From Bradyrhizobium sp. AUGA SZCCT0283 (GTDB lineage: Bacteria; Pseudomonadota; Alphaproteobacteria; Rhizobiales; Xanthobacteraceae), in contig NZ_JAFCLU010000017.1 in the NCBI RefSeq assembly GCF_018130385.1, positions 107,313 to 171,312 of the forward strand: 64,000 bases of DNA, read 5' to 3'. Of this stretch, positions 44,000 through 53,063 are shown piece by piece (the first letter of the stretch is position 1; every line of letters starts with the position of its first letter). The notes beneath the pieces were generated by a model that saw nothing but the letters and a program-made list of their open reading frames with translations, was not told the origin of the DNA and ran no database searches. The position numbers and the translations under genes are program-made.

Positions 44000-44887
44000 A
44001 TGACCGTGATGTCGGATACCGCCCTGCAAGCTGCGCCCGCCACCAAGGCGCGCGGCTATTGGGCAACCGTCGGCCGCCGTATCGCGCGCGACAAGGTCAG
44101 CATGGTCTGCGCCTTCGTGCTGGCGCTGATTTTCCTTTCGGCGCTGTGCGCGCCGTGGCTGGGCTTAGCCGATCCCTACCAGGGCTCGATGATCCGCAGG
44201 CTTCGCCACATCGGCACGCCGAACTATCCGCTCGGCACCGACGAGCTCGGCCGCGACATGCTGGCGCGGCTGATCTACGGCGGCCGGCTGTCGCTGATCA
44301 TCGGCATTTTGCCTGTCATCTTCGCCTTCGTGATCGGCACCTCGCTCGGACTCGTCGCGGGCTATGTCGGCGGCAAGCTCAATACGGCGATCATGCGCAC
44401 CATCGACGTGTTCTATGCCTTTCCGTCAGTGCTGCTGGCGATTGCGATCTCCGGCGCGCTGGGGGCGGGCATTGTCAACTCCATCGTGTCGCTGACGATC
44501 GTGTTCGTGCCGCAGATTACCCGCGTCGCGGAAAGCGTCACCACGGGCGTGCGCAACATGGATTTCGTCGAGGCCGCGCGTGCGTCCGGCGCCGGCCCCT
44601 TCACCATCATGCGCGTCCATATGCTCGGCAACGTGCTCGGACCGATCTTCGTCTACGCCACCGGGCTGATCTCGGTGTCGATGATCCTCGCCGCTGGCCT
44701 GTCCTTCCTTGGCCTCGGTACCAAACCGCCGGAGCCGGAATGGGGCTTGATGCTGAACACGCTGCGCACCGCGATCTATGTCAACCCATGGGTGGCGGCG
44801 CTGCCGGGCGTCATGATCTTTGCGGTGTCGATCTGCTTCAATTTGTTGAGCGACGGCATGCGCAGCGCCATGGACATCAGGAACTGA
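44000..44887 (+). CDS. Oligopeptide-type ABC permease DppC-like
   Basis: A 295-residue permease. The N-terminal cytosolic stretch precedes the first helix, followed by YPLGTDELGRDMLARLIYGG (DppC/OppC hallmark) and the coupling loop FVEAARASGAGPFTIMRVHM. It lies 18 bases after the DppB-like gene and 4 bases before the first ATPase gene, in the same operon. Confidence 0.94.
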   Translation: MTVMSDTALQAAPATKARGYWATVGRRIARDKVSMVCAFVLALIFLSALCAPWLGLADPYQGSMIRRLRHIGTPNYPLGTDELGRDMLARLIYGGRLSLIIGILPVIFAFVIGTSLGLVAGYVGGKLNTAIMRTIDVFYAFPSVLLAIAISGALGAGIVNSIVSLTIVFVPQITRVAESVTTGVRNMDFVEAARASGAGPFTIMRVHMLGNVLGPIFVYATGLISVSMILAAGLSFLGLGTKPPEPEWGLMLNTLRTAIYVNPWVAALPGVMIFAVSICFNLLSDGMRSAMDIRN

Positions 44888-44891
44888 CGCG

Positions 44892-45971
44892 ATGAGTGAG
44901 ACGAGCCCGTCAGTCGAATTGCTGGAGCCGGTCGAGGACGTCGGCGGCGCGGCGCAGCCGCTGTTGCAGGTCACCGGCCTCACCAAACATTTCCCGGTGC
45001 GGGGCGATCTGTTCAGCCCTCGCAAAACCGTGCGCGCGGTCGATAATGTTTCCTTCTCCATCGCCAAGGGCGAAACGGTCGGCATCGTCGGCGAATCCGG
45101 CTGCGGCAAGTCGACCACCGCGCGATTGTTGATGCACCTGATGAAGCGCGATGCCGGCGATATCGTCTATGATGGCATGCAGGTCGGCCGCGCGCTGTCG
45201 CTGCGTGAACTGCGCCGCGGCATGCAGATGGTGTTTCAGGACAGCTACGCCTCGCTCAACCCGCGTCTGACGATTGAGGAATCGATCGCGTTCGGTCCAA
45301 AGGTTCACGGCATGGCGGATGCCGTCGCGCGCGCGCTGGCGCGCGAGCTGCTCGGCAAGGTGGGCTTGCGGCCCGAAACTTTTGCCAACCGCTACCCGCA
45401 CGAGATTTCCGGCGGCCAGCGCCAGCGCGTCAACATCGCGCGTGCGCTGGCGCTGTCGCCGCGGCTCGTGATCCTTGATGAAGCCGTCTCGGCGCTGGAC
45501 AAATCGGTCGAAGCCCAGGTGCTCAACCTGCTGGCTGATCTCAAGCGCGAATTCGGCCTGACCTATCTGTTCATCAGTCACGACCTCAACGTGGTGCGCT
45601 ACATCTCGGACCGCGTGCTGGTGATGTATCTCGGCGAGGTGGTCGAACTCGGCCCGGTTGACAAGGTTTGGGATGCGCCGGCGCATCCCTATACGCGCGC
45701 GCTCTTGGCGGCGATGCCGTCGTCCGATCCTGATAACCGCACCGAGACGCCGCCGATTTCGGGCGATCCGCCCAATCCGATCGACCCGCCGCCCGGTTGC
45801 CGGTTTCACACCCGCTGTCCGTTTGCGGAGCCGCTCTGCGCAAATGCGACGCCAAAACTCAGCGATGTCGATACAATCGGCCATCAGGCGGCGTGCTATA
45901 TGGCCATTGCCGGCTCCGGGCACAGCCGCGCACCGGCCAAACAAAACGACAAGGGAGCTAACACCGCATGA
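44892..45971 (+). CDS. Oligopeptide-type ABC ATPase OppF/DppF-like
   Basis: A 359-residue ATPase. Walker A is GESGCGKSTTARLL, QMVFQDSYASLNPR is the OppF-type Q-loop, ISGGQRQRVNIARAL is the signature, and LVILDEAVSALD is Walker B (Ala where Pro is more usual). The C-terminal extension has the GCRFHTRCPFAEPLC cluster that can bind an iron-sulfur centre. Its stop overlaps the next small gene as ATGA. Confidence 0.94.
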   Translation: MSETSPSVELLEPVEDVGGAAQPLLQVTGLTKHFPVRGDLFSPRKTVRAVDNVSFSIAKGETVGIVGESGCGKSTTARLLMHLMKRDAGDIVYDGMQVGRALSLRELRRGMQMVFQDSYASLNPRLTIEESIAFGPKVHGMADAVARALARELLGKVGLRPETFANRYPHEISGGQRQRVNIARALALSPRLVILDEAVSALDKSVEAQVLNLLADLKREFGLTYLFISHDLNVVRYISDRVLVMYLGEVVELGPVDKVWDAPAHPYTRALLAAMPSSDPDNRTETPPISGDPPNPIDPPPGCRFHTRCPFAEPLCANATPKLSDVDTIGHQAACYMAIAGSGHSRAPAKQNDKGANTA

Positions 45972-46165
45972 CAAGACCCGATCCAAAACAGGTCAAGGTA
46001 ATGACCGAAATCGCCGGTGTGCCGCAGGATTCGGAAGTTTCCGCGCGCATCGCCAATTCCATCGGCCCGGCCTTCGATGGTTTTGCGCCGGTCAGCGGCA
46101 CACTGCCGATGGATCTTGAGCCTGCGAGCTTTCTTTTGGTGCAGCGCGCGAAGGTGTTAAAATGA
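45968..46165 (+). CDS. Small AtzG/GatC-like partner of the amidase
   Basis: A 65-residue protein overlapping the ATPase gene by 4 bases upstream and the amidase gene by 4 bases downstream, so translation is coupled on both sides. The end, GTLPMDLEPASFLLVQ, resembles the short tail of AtzG/DUF4089 proteins, which are GatC-like subunits that stabilise AtzE-type amidases. The resemblance is short and by eye. It could also be a general accessory of this operon. No signal peptide. Confidence 0.65.
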   Translation: MTRPDPKQVKVMTEIAGVPQDSEVSARIANSIGPAFDGFAPVSGTLPMDLEPASFLLVQRAKVLK

Positions 46166-47574
46166 GCGGCGAACCGGCCTTGATGTCGCTGGTGGCGGTT
46201 GCGAAAGCGATCGCCTGCAAGAAGCTCTCCTCGCGCGAGGTCACGCAATCCTGTCTCGACCGGATCGCGCAATGGCAGCCGCGCGTCAACGCCTTCATGG
46301 CGATCGAGGCGGAGGAGGCACTCGCCGCCGCCGATGCCGCCGACGCGGCACTCGCCAAGGGCAAGAATCTCGGCCCGCTGCACGGCGTGCCGATGGCGCA
46401 CAAGGACATGTATTACGACGCCGGCAAGGTCGTGACCTGCGGCTCGAAAATCCGCCGAGATTTCGTGGCGACGACAACCTCCACTGCATTGCAGCGGTTG
46501 AAGGACGCCGGCTCTGTCAGGCTCGGCTCGCTGCAGATGGTCGAGTTCGCCTACGGCCCGACCGGTCACAACGTCCATTACGGCGCGGTTCGTAACCCCT
46601 GGAATGTCGATCACATCACCGGCGGCTCCTCGTCCGGCTCAGGCTCAGCGGTCGCCGCTCGGCTCACCTTTGCGGCGCTCGGCTCCGATACCGGCGGCTC
46701 GATCCGGATGCCCGCGCATTTCTGCGGCGTCACCGGCTTCAAGACCACCGTCGGCCTGATCAGCCGTGCCGGCGCGATGCCGTTGTCGCAATCGCTCGAT
46801 ACGGTGGGGCCGCTGGCGCAAACGGTCGAAGACTGTGCGCTGCTCGTAGGCCTGATGGCGGGTGCCGACCCCGAGGATCCCACCGCCTCCACGCTCCCGG
46901 TGCCGAACTACATGGCCGCGACCACAGGGTCGCTCAAGGGCCTGAAGATCGGCGTGCCGACCGCCTTCTATGTCGACGATCTCGACTCCGAGGTGGCGCG
47001 TGTGCTGGACGAAACCATTGCCACCCTGAAAAAAGAGGGCGCCGAGATCGTCAAGCTCGAACTGCCGGATCAGCGCCAGCTCACTGCCGCCTGCCAGATC
47101 GTGCTCGCCACCGAAGCCGCCGCCTTCCACAAGCGCTGGATGATCGAGCGTCCGCAGGATTACGGCGCGCAGGTGTTGATGCGGCTGCAGAACGGGCTCG
47201 CGATTCCCGCCGTGACCTATCTCGAAGCGATGCGCTGGCGCGGTCCCGCGCTCGCGGCCTACCTCGCGGCGGTCACCGGCACCGATGCCGTGATCGCGCC
47301 GGTCGCGCCGATGCCGGCGGCGACCATTGCCGAGAGCGATGTCGGCAACAGCCTCGATGCGGAGGCCGTGATCCAGCGGATCACGCGCTTCACCCGGCCG
47401 ATCAACTATCTCGGCCTGCCGTCGCTATCGATTCCCGCAGGCTTCACCAGGACCGGTCTGCCGGTCGGCATGCAGCTGATCGGCCGCTCGTTCGATGAAG
47501 CAATGCTGGTGCGGATCGGCGCGGCGTTCCAGCGCGCCACGGACTATCACCAAAAGGTACCCAAGTTGGCATGA
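46162..47574 (+). CDS. Amidase-signature hydrolase
   Basis: A 470-residue amidase-signature enzyme. The Ser-cisSer-Lys triad is visible: Lys81 (HKD), Ser156 in GGSSSGSGSAVAA and nucleophile Ser180 in GSDTGGSIRMPA. It has no signal peptide, so it acts in the cytosol, presumably on an amide brought in by the surrounding ABC importer. It lies between the two ATPase genes, overlapping both flanking genes by ATGA. Family members include AtzE-like biuret-pathway hydrolases, GatA and aryl-amidases. It is probably not GatA of tRNA amidation because gatB and gatC are absent here. Confidence 0.92.
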   Translation: MSGEPALMSLVAVAKAIACKKLSSREVTQSCLDRIAQWQPRVNAFMAIEAEEALAAADAADAALAKGKNLGPLHGVPMAHKDMYYDAGKVVTCGSKIRRDFVATTTSTALQRLKDAGSVRLGSLQMVEFAYGPTGHNVHYGAVRNPWNVDHITGGSSSGSGSAVAARLTFAALGSDTGGSIRMPAHFCGVTGFKTTVGLISRAGAMPLSQSLDTVGPLAQTVEDCALLVGLMAGADPEDPTASTLPVPNYMAATTGSLKGLKIGVPTAFYVDDLDSEVARVLDETIATLKKEGAEIVKLELPDQRQLTAACQIVLATEAAAFHKRWMIERPQDYGAQVLMRLQNGLAIPAVTYLEAMRWRGPALAAYLAAVTGTDAVIAPVAPMPAATIAESDVGNSLDAEAVIQRITRFTRPINYLGLPSLSIPAGFTRTGLPVGMQLIGRSFDEAMLVRIGAAFQRATDYHQKVPKLA

Positions 47575-48554
47575 CTAACCTCGTCGAAATCCGCGACCTC
47601 AACATCCGCTTCACCGGCGAACGCACGGTTCATGCCGTCAACGACATCTCGCTTGCGCTCGGTGAGGGCGAGGTGCTCGGCCTGCTCGGCGAATCCGGCT
47701 CCGGCAAGAGCGTGAGCTTGCGCGCGCTGATGCGGCTATTGCCGAAGAAGCGGACGCAGATTTCGGGGACAGTGAAGGTTCTGGGCCGCGACGTGCTGGC
47801 GATGAACGAGGAACAGCTTTCGGCGTTTCGCGGCCAGACCGTCTCCATGATTTTTCAGGAACCCGCGCTGGCGCTCGATCCCGTCTACACGATCGGCCAC
47901 CAGATCGCGGAAAGCGTGATGCGCCACGAAGGCAAGAGCCAGAAGGAGGCGACGGCGCGCGCGCTGGAAATGCTGGAGGTGGTGCGCATTCCCTCCGCCA
48001 AACGTCGTCTCGAGGCCTATCCGCACGAAATGAGTGGCGGCATGCGGCAACGCGCGATGATCGCGCTGGCGCTGGCCTGCAAGCCAAAAATCCTGCTGGC
48101 CGACGAGCCCACGACGGCGCTGGACGCCACCGTGCAGATCCAGATCCTGCTGCTGTTGCGCGAATTGCAGCGCGAGTTCGGCATGTCGGTGATTTTCGTG
48201 ACCCACGATATCGGCGTCGCCATCGAAATCTGCGACCGCGTCGCTGTCATGTATGCCGGCCAGATCGTGGAGCAGGGCCGCCTGCGCGACATCGTCCGCT
48301 CGCCGGTTCATCCCTATGCCAAGGGCTTGCTGGCTTCGACCGTCCATGGGGCGAAAAGAGGCCAGCGGCTGGAGACCATCCCGGGGACGCCGCCCTCGCT
48401 CGACAAGGTGCCTGCAAATTGTTCGTTCGCGCCGCGCTGCGCGGTGGCGCAGCCGCGCTGCAGCGAGCGCCTGCCGCCCAATGTGCAGGTGTCGTCAGAT
48501 CGAACCGCGCGCTGCGTGTTGGCGGAGCCGGCTACGGCGGTTGGTGCGATCTAA
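47571..48554 (+). CDS. Oligopeptide-type ABC ATPase OppD/DppD-like
   Basis: A 327-residue ATPase, last gene of the operon. Walker A is GESGSGKSVSLRAL, the Q-loop MIFQEPALALDPVY, the signature MSGGMRQRAMIALAL and Walker B ILLADEPTTALD, all typical of OppD. NCSFAPRCAVAQPRC forms the C-terminal Cys cluster. With the OppF-like ATPase and two permeases it completes the importer. Confidence 0.94.
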   Translation: MTNLVEIRDLNIRFTGERTVHAVNDISLALGEGEVLGLLGESGSGKSVSLRALMRLLPKKRTQISGTVKVLGRDVLAMNEEQLSAFRGQTVSMIFQEPALALDPVYTIGHQIAESVMRHEGKSQKEATARALEMLEVVRIPSAKRRLEAYPHEMSGGMRQRAMIALALACKPKILLADEPTTALDATVQIQILLLLRELQREFGMSVIFVTHDIGVAIEICDRVAVMYAGQIVEQGRLRDIVRSPVHPYAKGLLASTVHGAKRGQRLETIPGTPPSLDKVPANCSFAPRCAVAQPRCSERLPPNVQVSSDRTARCVLAEPATAVGAI

Positions 48555-48582
48555 CAGATATCGGGACAGGTGTTGTCTGGTT

Positions 48583-48673
48583 CGTCATGCCCGGCCTTGT
48601 GCCGGGCATCCACGTCTTCTTGTCTGCCTAAGACGTGGATGGCCGGGCTGAACGCCAAGCCCCGGCCATGACG
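48583..48673. repeat. Palindromic repeat, family B (copy 2)
   Basis: Same family as 14754-14840: outer arms CGTCATGCCCGGCCTTG and CCCCGGCCATGACG, inner arms ATCCACGTCTT and AAGACGTGGAT. It lies between the OppD-like gene and the convergent small gene. Confidence 0.9.
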
Positions 48674-48683
48674 AGATCGAATT

Positions 48684-48923
48684 TCAACCGCCCAATCCCG
48701 GATCGGCCCAGCGTTCGATCTGCGCCGGTCCCACGACCTGCTTCGGCTGATGGGGATTGAGCGTACCCGCGCTCGCGGTCCAGCCCTTGGACAATATCTG
48801 CATCGCAAACAGCTTGGCGTCGATTTCCGATTTGAAGGTGCGGGTCGAGCGGGCCATGCTCTCCGCCGTCTCGTCCGCCTTGTCCGGACCAAAGGTCACA
48901 TACCAAATATCGCCTTGCTTCAT
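48684..48923 (-). CDS. Small conserved hypothetical protein
   Basis: A 79-residue protein, starting at ATG 48923. FKSEIDAKLFAMQILSKG followed by GTLNPHQPKQVVGPAQI resembles a family of short rhizobial proteins I recall, with the pattern of a small alpha/beta fold; the function is not known. No membrane segment. Its position between a palindromic repeat and the GlsB-like gene gives no clue. Confidence 0.65.
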   Translation of the reverse strand: MKQGDIWYVTFGPDKADETAESMARSTRTFKSEIDAKLFAMQILSKGWTASAGTLNPHQPKQVVGPAQIERWADPGLGG

Positions 48924-49063
48924 GCCGACCTAACGCATGTGACGTAAAAAAGTTTCACTTCGCGGGCGTCGTTGGGCGGTGCGCGGATTGCGGCTCGTCA
49001 CATCGGACAAGGATGGGATAGGCTGCCGTCCGGCCTGCGCCGCGAACCCCGGGGGGACCTCAA

Positions 49064-49333
49064 ATGCAGATTTCCAACGAAGGCATTCTCGTCATTCTCT
49101 TCGTCGGCCTGGTGGCCGGCTGGCTCGCCGGCAAGATCGTGCACGGCACCGGCTTTGGCATCATCGGCGACATCCTCGTCGGCATCGCCGGCGCGCTGCT
49201 TGCGAGCCTGCTGTTTCCCAAGCTCGGCATTCGTATCGGCACCGGGCTGGTGTCCGAGATCGTCTATTCCACCATCGGCGCCGTCATCCTGCTGCTGATC
49301 GTGCGGCTGGTGCGGACCGGCGGGCGGCTGTAG
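49064..49333 (+). CDS. GlsB/YeaQ/YmgE-type small membrane protein
   Basis: An 89-residue protein with three hydrophobic segments and glycine-rich motifs: ILFVGLVAGWLAGKIVHG, FGIIGDILVGIAGALLAS and STIGAVILLLIVRLV. This fits the transglycosylase-associated (GlsB) family, often stress-induced. A GGGGGGA stretch precedes the ATG by about 9 bases. Its molecular role is not settled. Confidence 0.92.
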   Translation: MQISNEGILVILFVGLVAGWLAGKIVHGTGFGIIGDILVGIAGALLASLLFPKLGIRIGTGLVSEIVYSTIGAVILLLIVRLVRTGGRL

Positions 49334-49339
49334 CGAGCG

Positions 49340-50272
49340 CTATTTCGCGCGGCCAACCGCCTCCACGATCCACCGCCGGACGGCAGCGATCCGGCGGTCG
49401 CGCGCCTGCTCGGTGCGGGAGACAAGGTAGATCGTCTCGTTATGCGTGGCCTCGAACGCAAAGGGCGCGATCAGCTTTTTGCCAAAGCCCGGCCGCGCCT
49501 TGATCAGCGGCGACATTCCCAAGGTGACGCCAAGTCCCTGTTCGGCGGCCTCCAGCATCGCCGGCACGCTGTCGAGCCACAGGTGCCCGCGTGGAGTGAG
49601 ATGCGAGAGGCCGGCCTCCTTGAGCCAGGCCGGCCACGCGCGCGGTTGCGTCGTGAGATGAATCAGCACCTCGCCCGCCAAATCTTCCGGCTTCCGCAAT
49701 GCGCCCTTGACCAGCGCGGGCGCGCAGACCGGCAAACCCTTCACTGTGACCAGCGGTTCGAATTTCAGTCCCGTGGAATGCTCGCGGCCATAGCGGATCG
49801 CGACGTCGACGCGCGAGGCGCTGAAGTCGGCATATTGATGCGTGGCCTCGATGCGCAGCGTAAGCGCGGGATTGCGCCGCTTGAACTCCGGCAGGGCAGG
49901 GATCAGTACGGCCGAGGTGAAGAACGGCAGCGAGCTGATCCAGAGTTCGGCGTGCGCATCGCGGCGATGCCGCAGCATGTCGCGGCTGGCGTCCTGTAAC
50001 GCCGCCAGCGCGGCCGAGATTTTTGCAAAATAGCGTTCGCCATCGGCCGTCAGCCGCACCGAACGCGCGCCGCGCACGAACAGTTTGACGCCGAACTGCT
50101 CTTCCAGCCCCCGGATCTGATGGCTGATCGCCGACGGGCTGAGCGAAAGGTCACGCGCCGCGCGGCGAAAGCTCAGTTGCGAAGCGGCGCGCTCAAACGC
50201 CAGCAAGGCGGTCAAGGGCGGGATCGCGCGCAGCGGCGGGGGCGGGGTCGCCGAGAGTTGAATAATATTCAT
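49340..50272 (-). CDS. LysR-family transcriptional regulator (GcvA-like)
   Basis: A 310-residue LysR protein. The N-terminal helix-turn-helix has LLAFERAASQLSFRRAARDL and LSPSAISHQIRGLEEQFGVK, typical of the GcvA branch. The effector domain follows with YADFSASRVDVAIRYGR. I start at ATG 50272; the frame extends to 50338 but adds unlike residues. It is divergent from the thioesterase-like gene across 90 bases and may control it. Confidence 0.92.
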   Translation of the reverse strand: MNIIQLSATPPPPLRAIPPLTALLAFERAASQLSFRRAARDLSLSPSAISHQIRGLEEQFGVKLFVRGARSVRLTADGERYFAKISAALAALQDASRDMLRHRRDAHAELWISSLPFFTSAVLIPALPEFKRRNPALTLRIEATHQYADFSASRVDVAIRYGREHSTGLKFEPLVTVKGLPVCAPALVKGALRKPEDLAGEVLIHLTTQPRAWPAWLKEAGLSHLTPRGHLWLDSVPAMLEAAEQGLGVTLGMSPLIKARPGFGKKLIAPFAFEATHNETIYLVSRTEQARDRRIAAVRRWIVEAVGRAK

Positions 50273-50362
50273 CTGAGGTGAGAAAATCCCTTTTGTAACG
50301 GGCTTTGGTTTCCGACAGCATAGCCTAACGTTCAGCATTCTTCATCTCGGGATACCGCAACC

Positions 50363-51178
50363 TTGGCCATCTTCGAGCCCGCCGGCCCCAATCGCTGGCA
50401 ACCCACGGCACTTGCCGCTGGCCCCTTCGCCGGCCTGCAGGGCGGCGCGGTCGCAAGCCTGTTGACGGCGGAAGTCGAGGCGCTGGCGGGCGAGCGGCAA
50501 TGGGGCACGGCGATCACGTCGTCGGCCTGGTTCCTGCGGCCGACACCGATGACGGTTTTACGGACCGGACTGTCTGTCGTGACCGAGGGCGGCCGCGTCA
50601 GTGTAATCGACAACACGCTCTGGCCCGACGGCGAGGAACAGCCCTGCGCCACCGTGCGGGTGACGCTGTCGCGCGAACGCGCCGTGGAGGTGCCCGGCTT
50701 TGCCGAGCCCACAAGCGACGCCGCCGATCCCACCCGGTTTCCGATCCGCACAAGGCAGGCGGCACATGGCCGGACCTGGTTCATGGATGCCATGGAGGCC
50801 CGCGCGGGCGACGGCGTCGCCTGGTTTCGCATGAACCAGGCGATCATCGACGGCGCCGGACCCCTGTCGAAGGTGCCGCTGTCCTCGGTGCTGGGACCGG
50901 CGGACTGGACCCATGGCATCGCCCGGCCGTTCCATGATGTGGTGGCGGATCCGAACCCCAATCTGACGGTTCAATTGTTCCGCCAGCCGGAAGGCCGATG
51001 GGTTGGCGTTCGCGCAGAGGCCAAATGGCGGGCGGCGGGCGGGTTGGGCGTCGGAAGCGGCGTCCTGCTCGATATCCACGGCGAGATCGGCCGGGTCTCG
51101 ATGTCGGTGATTCTGGTGCCGTTTCCGCACAAAACGAAGCCCGAACCCGCCGCGGGGCTGGCGCCGGCATCAAATTAG
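50363..51178 (+). CDS. Acyl-CoA thioesterase-like double hot-dog protein
   Basis: A 271-residue protein with the pattern of TesB-like double hot-dog folds: AGPFAGLQGGAVASLLTAEVE near the start, TAITSSAWFLRPTPM in the first half and GSGVLLDIHGEIGRVSMSVIL in the second. The enzymes hydrolyse acyl-CoA thioesters. The start is TTG 50363; no ATG or GTG suits this frame. Divergent from the GcvA-like regulator. A precise substrate cannot be named. Confidence 0.8.
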   Translation: MAIFEPAGPNRWQPTALAAGPFAGLQGGAVASLLTAEVEALAGERQWGTAITSSAWFLRPTPMTVLRTGLSVVTEGGRVSVIDNTLWPDGEEQPCATVRVTLSRERAVEVPGFAEPTSDAADPTRFPIRTRQAAHGRTWFMDAMEARAGDGVAWFRMNQAIIDGAGPLSKVPLSSVLGPADWTHGIARPFHDVVADPNPNLTVQLFRQPEGRWVGVRAEAKWRAAGGLGVGSGVLLDIHGEIGRVSMSVILVPFPHKTKPEPAAGLAPASN

Positions 51179-51317
51179 CTGCCCAAAGGCGCGACTTCCG
51201 TCTTTCCCCGCTTCATGGGGATGAACTGGATGCAGGTTAACGTGACATAAATAGACGGTGCCTGAAAACACCGCTAAAACCTGCACGTACCTTATCCTTT
51301 TGAAGAGATACGCATAA

Positions 51318-53063
51318 ATGGCAGCCGCTCCCGTCCGGCGTTCCGAGCTCGGTGAAGCGCTGCGCGCCTGTCGCAACGCCTTTATCGGCGTCGGCGTCAT
51401 GAGTTGCATGATCAATCTTTTGTACCTGACCGGCTCGATCTTCATGCTGGAGGTCTACGACCGCGTGCTGCCGAGCCGCAGCGTGCCGACCCTGGTCGGC
51501 CTCGTCATTCTGGCCGGCGGCCTCTACATCGCCCAGGGCGGCCTCGATCTGATCCGCGGGCGGATTCTCGGCCGCATCGGCACCGCACTCGATGAAGCGA
51601 TCAATACGCGCGTGTTCGAAACCGTGGTGCGCCTGCCGCTGCTGGTCGGCAGCCGCAACGAGGGCCTGCAGCCCTTGCGCGATCTCGACAATGTCAGGTC
51701 GTTTCTCGGCAGCATGGGGCCGGGCGCGTTCTTCGATCTGCCGTGGCTGCCGTTCTATCTGGCGATCTGCTTTGCGTTTCACTGGCTGCTCGGCGTCACC
51801 GCTTTGGCGGGTGCCATCATTCTGGTGACGCTGACGCTGATCACCGAGTTCCTGTCGCGCACGCCGGCGAAGGAGGCGATGACGCTGGCGGCGCGGCGCA
51901 ATGACCTCGCCGCCACCAGCCGGCGCAACGCCGAAGTGCTGGTCGCGATGGGCATGTCCGGACGTCTGAGCAAGCGCTGGGGCGAAGCGAACGAGACCTA
52001 TCTGGCGGGCAATCAGCGCGCCAGCGACATCGCCGGCGGCCTGGGCGCGGTCGCCAAGGTGCTGCGCATGATGCTGCAATCGGCGGTGCTCGCGGTCGGC
52101 GCCTATCTCGTGATCCACCAGGAAGCCACCGCCGGCATCATCATCGCGGGCTCGATCCTTAGCGCGCGCGCGCTGGCGCCGGTCGATCTCGCCATCGCCC
52201 ACTGGAAGGGTTTTGTCGCCGCGCGCCAGAGCTGGCATCGCCTGGCCAAGCTTCTGCAGCAAATGCCGGCGGCGAATGAACAGACGCTGTTGCAGGCGCC
52301 TTCGAAACGGCTGTCGGTCGAGGCCGTCAGCATCGTGCCGCCGGGCGATCAGCGCGTCATCGTGCAGGACGTGAACTTCGCCGTCGAGGCCGGCACCGGC
52401 GTCGGCGTCATCGGTCCGAGCGGTTCGGGCAAGTCGTCGCTGGTGCGCGCGCTGGTCGGCGTCTGGATGCCGGCCCGCGGCAAGGTGCGGCTCGACGGCG
52501 CGGCGCTCGACCAATGGTCGTCGGACGTGCTCGGCCGCCACATCGGCTATCTGCCGCAGGACGTCGAATTGTTCGCCGGCACCGTGGCGCAGAACATCTG
52601 CCGCTTCGATCCCGAAGCAAAGTCGGACGCGATCATCGCCGCCGCCAAGGAAGCGGGCGTGCATGAGATGATCATCAAGATGCGCGAGGGTTACGACACC
52701 CAGATCGGCGAGCAGGGCACGGCGCTTTCGGCAGGGCAAGCCCAGCGCGTGGCGCTGGCGCGCGCGCTTTACGGCAATCCGTTCCTGATCGTGCTCGATG
52801 AGCCGAACTCCAACCTCGACAGCGAGGGCGACGAGGCGCTGACGCGGGCAGTGCGCGGCGCGCGCGAGCGCGGCGCCATCGTGATCGTGGTGGCGCATCG
52901 GCCGATCGGCATCGAGGCCGTCGATCAATTGCTGGTATTGAAGGACGGCCGCATGCAGGCGTTCGGTCCGAAGGAAACCGTGCTCGGCCAGGTGCTGCAG
53001 CGCGTTGCGCCGCCGACGCCGATCAAGATCGTGTCCGAAGCCGGAGCTGCGAAAAAATCATGA
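51318..53063 (+). CDS. Type I secretion ABC transporter (PrtD family)
   Basis: A 581-residue fused membrane/ATPase protein. The N-terminal half has about six transmembrane helices (for example MSCMINLLYLTGSIFMLEVY) with YDRVLPSRSVPTL, the PrtD/HasD pattern. The ATPase half has Walker A IGPSGSGKSSLVRALVG, signature LSAGQAQRVALARAL (LSAGQ in place of LSGGQ) and Walker B LIVLDEPNSNLD. It lacks a C39-like N-terminal domain, as usual for RTX/S-layer/adhesin exporters. The next gene overlaps it by four bases. The outer-membrane TolC partner is not in the window. The giant adhesin at 30067 is a plausible cargo. Confidence 0.94.
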   Translation: MAAAPVRRSELGEALRACRNAFIGVGVMSCMINLLYLTGSIFMLEVYDRVLPSRSVPTLVGLVILAGGLYIAQGGLDLIRGRILGRIGTALDEAINTRVFETVVRLPLLVGSRNEGLQPLRDLDNVRSFLGSMGPGAFFDLPWLPFYLAICFAFHWLLGVTALAGAIILVTLTLITEFLSRTPAKEAMTLAARRNDLAATSRRNAEVLVAMGMSGRLSKRWGEANETYLAGNQRASDIAGGLGAVAKVLRMMLQSAVLAVGAYLVIHQEATAGIIIAGSILSARALAPVDLAIAHWKGFVAARQSWHRLAKLLQQMPAANEQTLLQAPSKRLSVEAVSIVPPGDQRVIVQDVNFAVEAGTGVGVIGPSGSGKSSLVRALVGVWMPARGKVRLDGAALDQWSSDVLGRHIGYLPQDVELFAGTVAQNICRFDPEAKSDAIIAAAKEAGVHEMIIKMREGYDTQIGEQGTALSAGQAQRVALARALYGNPFLIVLDEPNSNLDSEGDEALTRAVRGARERGAIVIVVAHRPIGIEAVDQLLVLKDGRMQAFGPKETVLGQVLQRVAPPTPIKIVSEAGAAKKS

